NCBI GenBank assembly: GCA_015501075.1
Contig: JADNYJ010000548.1
Location: 1 to 20,993 of the forward strand
Length of the DNA: 20,993 nt
Source of the DNA: Gymnopilus junonius
Taxonomy: Eukaryota; Basidiomycota; Agaricomycetes; Agaricales; Galerinaceae
Direction of reading: 5' to 3'
The first letter of the stretch is position 1; every line of letters begins with the position of its first letter. The notes beneath the pieces were generated by a model, which saw only the letters and a list, made by a program, of their open reading frames with translations, searched no databases and was not told the DNA's origin. Shown here piece after piece: positions 8,606 through 17,549 of the stretch. Position numbers and translations under genes: made by a program.

Positions 8606-8919
8606 TCAGTATTTTTGGCGGGCCAGTGCTGTGTATAATTGGGTCAAGAATAGACCGGAAGAGTCATTCGGTTTTTTTGTCCAGGATGGATGCGTACTCT
8701 TGTGAACCGGCGGCGTATTTGACGCAGATGGGGGTCCCAAGAGGAAGCCAATTGCACTGATAGACAGATCTTGAGCGAATGGAGTAAATTCAGAGCAGGA
8801 ATAAAAATACATGGGGCCTTTGTCAGGACATCCACGTCGCATGTAGAGAAGGCCTGTAACGGAGTTAAGCTAGACAGCACATCGATTTCAATGGCTTGAG
8901 GTGAATCTTCGATTCCCAA
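8606..8919 (-). pseudogene. Possible coding relic (unidentified)
   Basis: Two overlapping minus-strand frames give protein-like text. The first covers about 8919-8845 (SPQAIEIDVLSSLTPLQAFS). The second covers about 8842-8606 (AIGFLLGPPSASNTPPVH, then SSGLFLTQLYTALARQ). A single frame change near 8840 would join them. No start, domain or family is recognisable, and the alternative that both are chance open frames is real. Confidence 0.25.
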
Positions 8920-9352
8920 AAATTGATTAAAGATCTGGAGCTCCTACTGGCGGTGTGGGGAATTTAGCGACAACGGGTACACATATAACTTGACTTCCTC
9001 TCCTATACTTTCGTCTTCTCGTGGAAGACTTCTTGAGGATGGGGTGAAAAGAGGCTCTGCAATGTTGCTGATGTTGACGAAATAAGAAAATGACGCCTGT
9101 TTGAGTAAGTAATCGAGAGAGATGGTTTGAAGAACGGATTACTGTAATAGAAATACTTCGCAGAGTTGTGTGGTAACTAGACGGTTGTTAGATGGAATCT
9201 AGCTCAGTGAAGCCTCTCGTTTCGTGGAGGTATGGGAGCCCGGAGTAGGAACGGGCCTGGACCGGCGTCAGAAGGCTGGGACGTACACGTGATTCGATGA
9301 ACGGCCCGGATTCCGGTCCACGATGGACGCGCCCTTGAATGATCTGACCTCA
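8920..9352. other. Intergenic stretch without a recognisable gene
   Basis: No gene seen. The only structure noted is a short inverted repeat, TGGACCGG at 9258-9265 and CCGGTCCA at 9313-9320, 47 bases apart. Confidence 0.4.
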
Positions 9353-9595
9353 CACGGCGGACAATCAAATGTCAAGTCGGCCGGAGTTGTGCCGGAGACT
9401 TGTCCTGTCAAGTTATGTGGAATGTCTTGTGCCGAGTACTCGCCGTCACGATTACATCTGTCACACTCTGCCCAATGGCATAGTTAGTTATTGTGTGACA
9501 AATGCGGTGTGACCGGCAAATACTTGCCAGGTAACTTCCGTGAGTATTTGACAGGACAAGTAGTCGGCCGACTTGACAGTTGATTGTCCGCCGTG
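9353..9595. mobile_element. Foldback MITE, 243 bp, with TCA target duplication
   Basis: Both ends start CACGGCGGACAATCAA on opposite strands, and the first 31 bases of the two arms match at 30 positions. Inverted similarity continues inward almost to the middle (ACTTGTCCTGTCAA in both arms, then GTCAC and TGTCACAC blocks), so the whole element can fold into a long imperfect hairpin. TCA precedes the left end (9350-9352) and follows the right end (9596-9598), consistent with a 3-bp target duplication. The CAC terminus plus a 3-bp duplication points towards CACTA/EnSpm-like transposases; PIF/Harbinger would prefer TWA. It has no coding capacity, so it must be moved by a transposase made elsewhere. 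Confidence 0.85.
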
Positions 9596-10223
9596 TCACT
9601 ATCAACTCACTATCTTCGACAACTGCGATGCTACATAGAAATATGCGGAAGCCTTGAAGCGTAAGTACGGTTGAGCCTCCCTGCTGTTGATCGGTTTTCA
9701 GGTGTCGATTTCAACTACTGTAATACAGGTCTTGCAACCCACTTTTTACAGTGCATGACATGCACTTATTACACCACCTGGAGTCCTGGACCTGGACCAA
9801 TGCGAACCACAAACCATACTTCAGATTATGCTGAAAGTTGATTTATTATCTGAACATCGCGGCTAAGGGCTGCTCCATCACGGCCTTCATCTATGCCAAG
9901 TTCCTGCAGGAGCTTGCACAGCCTTGTCTATTTTGGTCGAATCAACTACACGAGGCCTTGGTAAGGCCTTGGGTCTTTCGAGTAGAATCTACGTACAGGA
10001 AAACTTACCTGAAATTATCGTATGAGGTATCCATATCGATCTGTTCCGGCAAGACGAGACATGCGTTAGGGCGTGTGAAATATACTGAAAAAAAAAGAGG
10101 TCATGCGGAAATGATGAATTGACAGTCGTCTTGGAGCCAGAAAAACTTAACCTGATCCTTCACGTACCTAATTCATACCCCCTATACCCCTTCCTTCCTT
10201 CGACCTGTACTCGTACCACCATC
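9596..10223. other. Intergenic region upstream of the PalI-like gene
   Basis: No gene recognised. It holds a perfect interrupted palindrome GTGCATGACATGCAC (9751-9765), which could bind a dimeric regulator or be chance. Close to the start codon the strand becomes C/T-rich (about 10170-10223), as is common before fungal transcription starts. The 94-codon open frame at 9838-10122 has no family features. Confidence 0.4.
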
Positions 10224-11267
10224 ATGTCTCGCGCATTCTGCATCCCCGGAGTCGTCTTCCTCTTTTGCGCCTTCGTCCTCAGCTTCCTGGTGTCCATATC
10301 CCTGCCATACCTGCCAGCGCTCGACGTCGTTCGGACTCACTTCGGGGATGGGCAACAAATCCAGCAAATTCAGACGAATTCTTCAGGAATAGAGGAAGTT
10401 AGAGTACGTTTCGTGATCTCCTGTCTCTAGTTCAACTTTCTAAGACATTCTGTACGCGCAGTTTGGTATCTGGTGAGCTGGCTCACGCATATGAAGGGTG
10501 CACTACGTGTACTAACACCGCTCAAAGGTCTGCATGCTACTATGATCTCAAGGGTGACCGCACATGCCTTCCAACTGGTGAGAGCCCCTCTTCGCTGATA
10601 GTCCGCTCATTAATTTTCATATCGTCAACCGGAAGGTCACGCCTATAGCTTCGAGATTCAGAACCCAGCGCACAGTGTGACAGCCTTGGTAGATTCATCT
10701 TGGACTCGTGGTCTTGCCGTTCACCCAGTCGGTCAGTCATTTCTCTGGTTTTACCCCCTTCCAGGTTGCCTGATCTTCGACGGTTTTCTTCAGCCACTGG
10801 TGCCACCTTGCTGGCGCTGCTATTCTCGGTGTCGACCCACATCACCGTCACGCTCATTGCATCGCTTGTTTCCTTCTTGGCAGCGCTCTTGACCCTCATC
10901 GCGTTCGCCATCGATATCGCTCTTCTTGGACTTGCCAGGCATGAAATGAATAAACTCCAAATCGGAGCTCACACCATTACAGGACCAGGTTCGTCACCAT
11001 TTTTTTTCTCACAGGGCTACATCGTCTTCTTGACATTCTTGCACCCTCTTCGGTTATGATCGCATGCTGACATTTTCTTTGCCTCTGTTTGTCGATATTC
11101 TAGGCTTCTGGATGACTTTCGTCTCCCTCATCCTTTGCCTTTTGGCTGGATGCACTGTGTGCTTTGGCCGTCGTCGCGAACGCCTGTCAGGCGCAACTAC
11201 TACCTCATACCCCATGACCTCCAAAAAAGGCGGTTTCTTCTCGAGATTCCGCCGCAACAAGGTCTAA
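10224..11267 (+). CDS. SUR7/PalI (Rim9-like) four-helix membrane protein
   Basis: Six exons: 10224-10403, 10462-10472, 10528-10577, 10636-10731, 10794-10988 and 11104-11267, totalling 231 residues with all phases consistent. The second exon is only 11 nt and encodes FGI plus two bases of the Trp codon, completing the motif FGIW before the extracellular Cys residues (SACYYD, then RTCLP). Helix 1 is at about 8-30 (VVFLFCAFVLSFLVSI); helices 2 and 3 are adjacent (TGATLLALLFSVSTH, then ASLVSFLAALLTLIAFAID); helix 4 follows GPGFW. The tail is short and basic (FFSRFRRN). SUR7/PalI proteins sit in the plasma membrane; Rim9/PalI helps the ambient-pH sensor of the Rim101/PacC pathway. In this family Rim9-type and Sur7-type roles are hard to separate by sequence. 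A perfect branch site TACTAAC lies in intron 2. Confidence 0.9.
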
Positions 11268-12317
11268 AATTATGAATGCCGCCGGCGATTTCCATATGTG
11301 AAGATCGCCTGGGCTTTTCACGATCGTGGACTTTGAAGACGCTTTATTCCGAAAACCTTGTTACCCTATACCCTTCGGTTTTGTCGTTAATCAACTCTGA
11401 AGACCGTTGCTGTCTCGGCCTTCTTACCCACCCACATTCCCTTATCTATTTTTTGGTTCAGGATCGTTGAAACTAATATCTATGTAGACGTACGCTTACT
11501 TTGTCTTCGGAATCAGGCTTGGTATTACCACCTATAGACATGTCTTCGCCATAGTACATCAATCCAGTGTGTTGCTTGCTGGTTTTGGTGCTCCTCTCGT
11601 ACCTTCTTCGTTGATAATAGACAATGCGCTCCCAGTTACTTAGACGGGTTAGGTCTCATCCCATCCCATTCGGAGACATGATTAGTACCGGCCGTATTCT
11701 TTCAATTGTCACTGCCACTGTCAGGACATGATTCTATGATGATGGTTCATCAAGCGCAGTATTAGGTTAATTGAGTACCATTTTTATTCAAGTCTGCCAA
11801 CACACGGTTTGGGAGTTATTAGACCCCGTCGGGTCGGCTCTCCGACTGTCTCGTTGAAGGACGATACTTGGGTCGACAAACTTAGGCCGTACTATGATTA
11901 TGGAGACCAGTCGGCGTTCACATCCAATTCTATTCCCCTTAGCCCTGGAGTGAAGGGTACATTGCTACACTCCTTCCCTTGATTTAAGCCTTTGTCCTTC
12001 GTTTTGATTGTCTTTTTGGCCGCTCTAAGAACGTATGATATAAAGTGCCAGTCAGGTTTCAGAAGAGAAAAGGTTCCTACTAAATACAGCATTTCTTATA
12101 CTACATAAAATATTTTTTAAGGCGCTAATGCCTTGCCGCAACGTAGGTATGCGACTTAACAAGTAGCCGGTTTGCTCAATGGCGCATTTACAAGAGACTT
12201 TGGGATAAGCGCCCATTTTAGTATTCCACAGCCTCGTCGCTCTTTACGTATGAAGATCCGTTTGTTGCCCCCGTGTGGGAAGGAAATTTGGCTATGTAGG
12301 TTTCCATGCTGTGCAAG
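11268..12317. other. Intergenic region, about 1 kb, no gene recognised
   Basis: I examined both strands for tRNA B-boxes, conserved RNA motifs and protein-like frames and saw none that I can defend. Short open frames here (for example minus 11898-12092) lack family features. Confidence 0.4.
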
Positions 12318-12324
12318 TATAAAT
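12318..12324 (+). promoter_or_regulatory. TATA box candidate for the 12439 gene
   Basis: TATAAAT lies 115 bases before the ATG at 12439, a plausible spacing for a fungal promoter with a transcription start around 12350 and a short leader. Confidence 0.5.
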
Positions 12325-12438
12325 GGGAGATATCTTAAGCCACGCTTCTAAACCTCTTAAAAAAGGCGGTCAGACATATCAACTTCCCTCCAGCAAAACG
12401 TAGTACGTACATTCGCGTTCGCCATCATCAGATCCAAC

Positions 12439-13171
12439 ATGGCTTTCGTTGGAAACATTTTGGTAGGCGCTGCCAACTGGTTCTCGGGCGTATTCTCTTC
12501 CACTGGAACTCAAGCTACCGCCATCACCTCAGAAGTCGACCCAGGGCCTCAAAGGCAGGACAGCTCTTCTAGTAGCCCAAACAACGCGATAGCATACCCA
12601 GTTACAGCCTACAATCCATTTAGTTTCATCGGGGACCTTCACGTCCTTTCGTTGGGCCAGCGCGCGGGTGGACATTTTCTGCCACTTTACGCTACTACTA
12701 TCCCGCCTGGTGCTGGGTCGTATTTCAGTCTCGCGAGGTGGAGAACCGTCTTGCGTGAGTTGGTACAGCCAGCGCGGCTTAGGTTCTGACGGAATTTTTC
12801 CAGGTGACAGGGCGCGGAATCTCGTGCTGCACTTTCCAGATGGAACGCGCATAGCGAGGATTCCCGCCAATGACTGGACACGAGCACCCCCACGTCGGCA
12901 TAGATCCGACTGGATTGAAACGGCAGTCCGTCACAGGATACTCGGTCCTCTGATTGGATCCTTTGGGGTGTTGGCCATTGCAGCACTGATAGCGAAGATT
13001 GTTCAGCACGTGGTCCAGAGATCCCATGCCTGTTCCACTGAGAAACATAGAAAGATGGTCGGGTTCAATACTAGAGAGATAAGACGTACTTTTAGATATG
13101 ATACCCCCACTCCAGTCGTCGTGTTGTCGTCACAAGCTCTGTACTTTGCAGTAATAATACGTCCCTCATAG
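12439..13171 (+). CDS. Orphan predicted single-pass membrane protein, 227 aa
   Basis: Two exons, 12439-12754 and 12804-13171, joined by a 49-nt GTGAGT...TTCCAG intron. Without splicing the frame stops at 12789; with it, it stays open to the TAG at 13169-13171. The N-terminal half contains a Ser-rich stretch (about residues 40-46). After the splice comes NLVLHFPDGTRIARIPANDW, and one strong hydrophobic segment lies at about 151-173 (ILGPLIGSFGVLAIAALIAK), followed by a basic tail. No known domain is recognised. Support comes from the TATA box upstream, the good intron signals and the splice-restored frame. The last 40 or so residues look less protein-like, so an additional 3' intron or a different end is possible. 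Confidence 0.5.
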
Positions 13172-16100
13172 TAGTTTTCGTTGCCCAAAAGATGAACAAG
13201 GATGGATCACAGTGGTGACCGTCTTCAGCCAGAAATTTTCACATCGATATTTAAATAATTGCAGGCTGAGTCCCGTGCGCCAGCGTTTGCACACGTGAAC
13301 CACTATTCCATTTCCTTCCCGAAGTGTAATATCTTGTTCATGACACAAAAACCCAGAGAGCTGCATAGCACGGCCAGCCTTCCTAATCTCTAGAGCCAGT
13401 GAGCCAAGGCCTTGGGGTTTGACAGAAGCTAATATGGTATTCCTAGTATAAAAAGCTATGTCTCCGCGGACAGGGATATCATAATGTGCATCGCCCAGAA
13501 GTCATCTACGGCAGCCATCGGCAGGAGATTGACGAGACAAGGTTGATGACGTTCGCAAAGCACGATTCGGTCAAGAAGATGGCCTAGAAACGACATCAGC
13601 TAAAGACAGAGTTCACAGTAAAAGCCCAGTGCTGTCCTTCAGGTTCTGCTTAATGTCATGTAGGATCCAACGAATCAGAGACCTGCTCACGCTCAGACCA
13701 ATAGGATGTTTGGAACCGATGTCCGAGGAAGAGCTACCTGATACCACGGTGTTCGGAACGTGTACGGATTTGCCAGGAGCTGCAAAGAGCAAAGAGAGGC
13801 TGAGATTAGAGATCACGGAGAGCTCTCGCGATAGGATGCTGAAAATATCGGTTTCTGGTCTAGAAGAGATCCATTGGAGGACTGGAAGGATCCTGGGTAT
13901 GGAATCGGTGGAATTCCTTCAGAGAGTACACTAAGTATCTCAGATCAGGTACCGCAAAGAAAGAGGGTTGTGATTGTAGGGGCGTCGTGACTTCGACCTC
14001 GCGCATAAACGTAGCCAAGGACTAAAGGAGAGTAGTTATAGCCACCGCTACTGTCACTTTGAAGGAGCCGTCGCACTCTATATCGCACTCGGTTCTGTGG
14101 CAAGTTGGTATGACATCGGCCGTTTGAGGACGTGAGTATATCTTGTAGTCTTTCTACCCATACTGAGCACACACCTTAACAGGCATGTAAACAGTAAGAG
14201 GGTCCAGGTCTAGAACAAGATAAGCTATTTGAACCAGAAACGCGCTGAAAAGACAGGTGCATTTAGCTGCTGGGTCAAGACGGCTAGACAGATTTCAAAG
14301 GTCGAGTACAAACGGTTAGGCTCCAAGTTTAATCCAAGTCGCTCCGCGTGTCAGTTTATTGGAGAGATAAGCTTTAGTGGTGGTAAGCAGAATACGAGAA
14401 ACTGCCCCTATTGGTTGGTTCAGCTTCGAAGTCCGACCCGTGGAGCACTTTCATGGTCCGCCTTCTTTGTCTCGAACGTTCAGCATCATCTGCCATTAGG
14501 GTGCTTCAAAGCAGAAGTTCCCGTCACAACACTGTAGCCACATTCCAGCCAACTTTCAGGAAGAAAATTACCATACGGATATCCGAAAAGCTTGTGAAAA
14601 GGTATAAAATTTTTTGTTGCACATGTAATCACAGTGGCGAGTCGCAACTCGGGTTAACTTTTTTTTTTCGGTCAAATTTTCCTCCTTCAGCTGGTGGGCG
14701 GTTCTTGATTTAACCATCCAATCGGCTCATTTTTCCGTTGCAGGGTTGCAGAGAAATGAATTAGGGCATTGTTATGCCTCGAACCGAGCCTAACCATGAC
14801 TCTTTGGTGCATGCACCAGGCCAGTCATATCTGCGGCCCATTTTTTTTTTCATCAAGAACGTGTATTGGTGGCGACTTGTCGGTTCCGCAATTCGCCTGG
14901 ATGATTGTCGGAATGGGCGCATGCCGATCAGCGCCTCGTAATATTCAACATCGGGCGGCTTTGGGCGGCAGTCTCTGGCCAACTCCGCGATCTTACTTAC
15001 GAGGTACCAGAAGTGGCGGTATTATAAATGGTGAGTACATATACACATCAACCAGATTTCTGGAGATTCCCGTACCCATTTCGCTTGCTGTGGTCGGTAA
15101 GGGTCTTTTAAGGCTTCGGATTTACTATGTCCGGGAGTTGCTGTTTGAGGATCTCTCAAGTCAACTTGTCACCGAAATGTTCGCTCCGTTGGAAGGGAGC
15201 AGAGTTGCTGCTTTAGACTATTTTTGAGGTTCTCGATCTCTGGCCTAAGGCATATGTTATGGAGCTGACTACGAACGATTTCTCTCTGACTTGGTTTTTC
15301 ATCAGGGTCGTGATTTACGACTGGCCCGTCACCGGTATTCTGAAACTCGAATTTGGCCTGTGGGCTCGTTGTCTAGGCTGTTCTGTTTCTCCGAACGACT
15401 TTGACCGTTGCTGATTTCCTGTTGGTTATTCTTGGAGGCTTATCCACGAGCGCCTATACGTGTCTGTTTCTAGCCTCCGAGCTCGATCTGTTGTGCGCCC
15501 AAGGCAGAAGATCGAATGCCAACAGAAGACTAGAATGATTCGCCTGTGCTCCTGTGGTTCGGTGGCATTCGGTGACCTGGTCGACAGCGGAACATCTCAT
15601 CGGCAACTTTCTTTTCTTATGTACAAACCATGTCTTCCGGAACTATTAGTCTATCTAGTTATTGTTGGACCGAGACATCTCTCACGGAATCTGGCGACAA
15701 ACTGAGCTTTCAAAGTCTCATGTTCTGGATGCATGACTGAAATTAAGGCCGAGAGGCCAGCCTGCGGAACGCGGAAACCACAGGTAATTGTACCCCAGAT
15801 TTTCCTGAGACTTTCTTTTTGTCTGGGCCGAGAATTTCACGAATCTCTTTCTCTAACTCGTGACGCGGCAGCATTTGCTGAGCTTTGATTGCATACAAGA
15901 GTTCGTCTGATCAATGCTCAAGGTGTGGTAAAACGAAAGGTAAACAGTGTGTTCAGTGCGCGACTTTCGTGCTGCCGGCCGCTGTCTGCAGATGTTATTC
16001 ACCGGAAGAAGGCCAGCTTCCAATCTTTATTGCTATCAAGCATTTGATCTACCTCGCGTGCCTCGTGTACGACGGAGAGGTGACGTGCAGGATCTGATCA

Positions 16101-16291
16101 GGTTGCCACGTGGGAGAGACTATCCGATTCGGGGACCTTAGATTTTAGCGTGTCGTTGCCTGCTTCCCTGTCACCGTAATTGGCTAATTTGCATTGTATA
16201 GAGGGCCATAATTCGCATCATGCCTACGTCCCCACATCCTGACACGGGTTTGTCCTGGAGTAACCCTAATTAATCCCAAGCGTTTCATGGG
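13172..16291. other. Gene-poor stretch, about 3.1 kb
   Basis: No recognisable gene. Several open frames of 60-150 codons occur (plus 13629-13934, plus 14769-15227, minus 13166-13501), but none shows a domain, and most read like random translation. T-runs occur at about 14660-14670 and 14841-14850, and TATAAA at 15023-15028 with no obvious gene after it. The stretch may hold a non-coding RNA, a fast-evolving orphan gene with introns, or old transposon debris; I cannot choose among these. Confidence 0.4.
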
Positions 16292-16311
16292 CCAATGCGA
16301 TTGGATATAAA
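16292..16311 (+). promoter_or_regulatory. CCAAT palindrome plus TATA box of the Cys-rich gene
   Basis: CCAATGCGATTGG (16292-16304) carries a CCAAT box on both strands and is followed two bases later by TATAAA (16306-16311). The ATG of the Cys-rich gene is 128 bases downstream of the TATA box, behind a C/T-rich leader. The arrangement looks like a compact core promoter. Confidence 0.6.
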
Positions 16312-16438
16312 GCCAGCTAGTTCAGGCCACTTCCAAATCCTCCTCATTACCACCATTTCCACCGTCTCCGTTGCGTCCTTCCAAAGGCGAACGCTTGTCT
16401 TATTCTTTCTTCTCTTAATTTTTATTCTTCTAAACATC

Positions 16439-16899
16439 ATGTGCAAGCACGAAGTGTGCGTTGTCCATACATCTAACTCGTCTTCTTTGACTGACCTTTC
16501 ATTCCTTTAGTATCGGTGATTACTATAGGGGCTGTGGAGTATTTGACGTTCACCGTAGCTTTATTCTCCATGGTCTGACCGCGTCATAGCATTTCCACGG
16601 CAGGTATTATACGGGCGAGACCCTCGACTGCAACAACGTTCTATGCAAAAGTAGCCGCGCTCACAAGCACAAGTCGGCCACCAATTGTGGATGCCAAGAG
16701 GTACGCTCAACAATTGACGCTTTTGTTGCGCCTCTGATTCAACCGCATCCAGGTCGTCATTGAAGACCGAAAGATCCAAACATGTTCCAAATCCCATTCC
16801 CGGAATGTCAACGCACGACGCGCTAGGGTCCTTCACATTATTCAATCATTTATCGTGGATTTTCTCGTTCGTCATGGGTATGGGTTAGAGGGCTTCTAG
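16439..16899 (+). CDS. Small Cys/His-rich protein of unknown function, ~100 aa
   Basis: Model exons: 16439-16455 (17 nt), 16511-16538 (28 nt), 16590-16700 and 16753-16899, separated by introns of 55, 51 and 52 nt, giving 100 residues. It begins MCKHEVIGDYYRGCGHF and continues to YTGETLDCNNVLCKSS, then RAHKHKSATNCGC, a spacing of Cys and His that suggests a metal-binding or disulfide-rich fold. I recall similar short proteins (MC...CGH...DC...C..S..H...C.C) in agaric genomes, with no assigned role. There is no signal peptide. The last exon is uncertain: in the model frame its tail is long and basic, but one extra base in the A-run near 16778-16780 would give a short Cys-containing tail ending at a TAG near 16825. 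A strong CCAAT/TATA promoter lies upstream. Confidence 0.6.
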
Positions 16900-17273
16900 G
16901 TCGACAATGTCGTATATTTCTTTTTTGTCTTGAACTTTGCTATCGTACATCATTTATTTACCATATCTTGGTACCTAATCCGTCATTGCTCGTCGCTGTA
17001 GCCGTATTTGCACAATAGACTCGTTATTTACTTTTGTATGATTCATAAAAGCTTTACAACCGTGATTTTTTCTCGTCCACTACATTCGGCCACTAGCAGG
17101 GCATCCCATCGTTGCTAGGTTAATGAGTAAAGACTATCATATTTGAAGTTGTCCAACTTCCCAATGCCACCTGTAGTCCGTTATCCGTATTCCGATGCCA
17201 CATGCCCGTGCGCTACGCTGTTCTCGGAGAGGACGAGGCCGACGCGCCAGTGAGGGATAATGGCGGGACTACT
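16900..17273. other. Intergenic stretch after the Cys-rich gene
   Basis: A/T-rich, with no protein-like frame. It probably carries the 3' end of the Cys-rich transcript. No RNA gene recognised. Confidence 0.4.
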
Positions 17274-17286
17274 TATAAGCCACGTG
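17274..17286 (+). promoter_or_regulatory. TATA-like box and CACGTG E-box before the BBC1-like gene
   Basis: TATAAG at 17274-17279 is followed almost directly by CACGTG (17281-17286), the core E-box bound by bHLH factors such as Cbf1/Pho4. The BBC1-like start codon is 264 bases further on, which would imply a long leader or a leader intron, so the assignment to that gene is tentative. Confidence 0.35.
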
Positions 17287-17320
17287 GGTATCAACCCCAA
17301 ATGGTAACTGTATTGAAACA

Positions 17321-17503
17321 TTACGGAACAAACACATTTCTGCTCTCACCACCACCATCATCATCGTAATCTCGTTCCCATCCCTTTTCCTGAAGCTTCA
17401 TTCGCCGGTCCCTACGCCCGTATTGCTCATTTCGGCCAGTAGCTTTGAACGTTCTAGAGTTTTGGACCACAGCGATCTGCACGTCAGATTTGATCGATTT
17501 CAT
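17321..17503 (-). CDS. Possible small basic protein, 60 aa
   Basis: An open frame with highly charged, protein-like text (GRNEQYGRRDRRMKLQEKGW, then ERDYDDDGGG), unlike the chance frames nearby. If real it would be transcribed divergently from the BBC1-like gene, with the two start codons only 46 bases apart. The frame stays open upstream (TDWM) to a splice-acceptor-like TTGAAGTCTAG, so this could also be a last exon. No family is recognised. Confidence 0.35.
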   Translation of the reverse strand: MKSIKSDVQIAVVQNSRTFKATGRNEQYGRRDRRMKLQEKGWERDYDDDGGGESRNVFVP

Positions 17504-17549
17504 CCAATCAGTGTCGTTCTAGACTTCAAACGAAAAATTGTCAATCGAA

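Noticed and set aside
9258..9320. The 8-bp inverted repeat TGGACCGG...CCGGTCCA as a terminator or element end
   Set aside because: It is short, with a 47-base loop, no flanking duplication and GC-rich context; chance is likely.
11590..11700. A segment with CTCCTCTCGTAC resembling the reverse complement of the 3' end of large-subunit rRNA
   Set aside because: Similarity stops after about a dozen bases; the neighbouring bases do not match rRNA.
13629..13934. A 101-codon plus-strand ORF
   Set aside because: No recognisable family features; frames of this length occur by chance in a 21-kb window.
14769..15227. A 152-codon plus-strand ORF
   Set aside because: Its translation has no domain or motif and reads like chance; no promoter or splice context supports it.
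16561..16845. A 94-codon minus-strand ORF rich in Cys
   Set aside because: It is the antisense shadow of the spliced Cys-rich plus-strand gene, which has the better promoter and splice signals.
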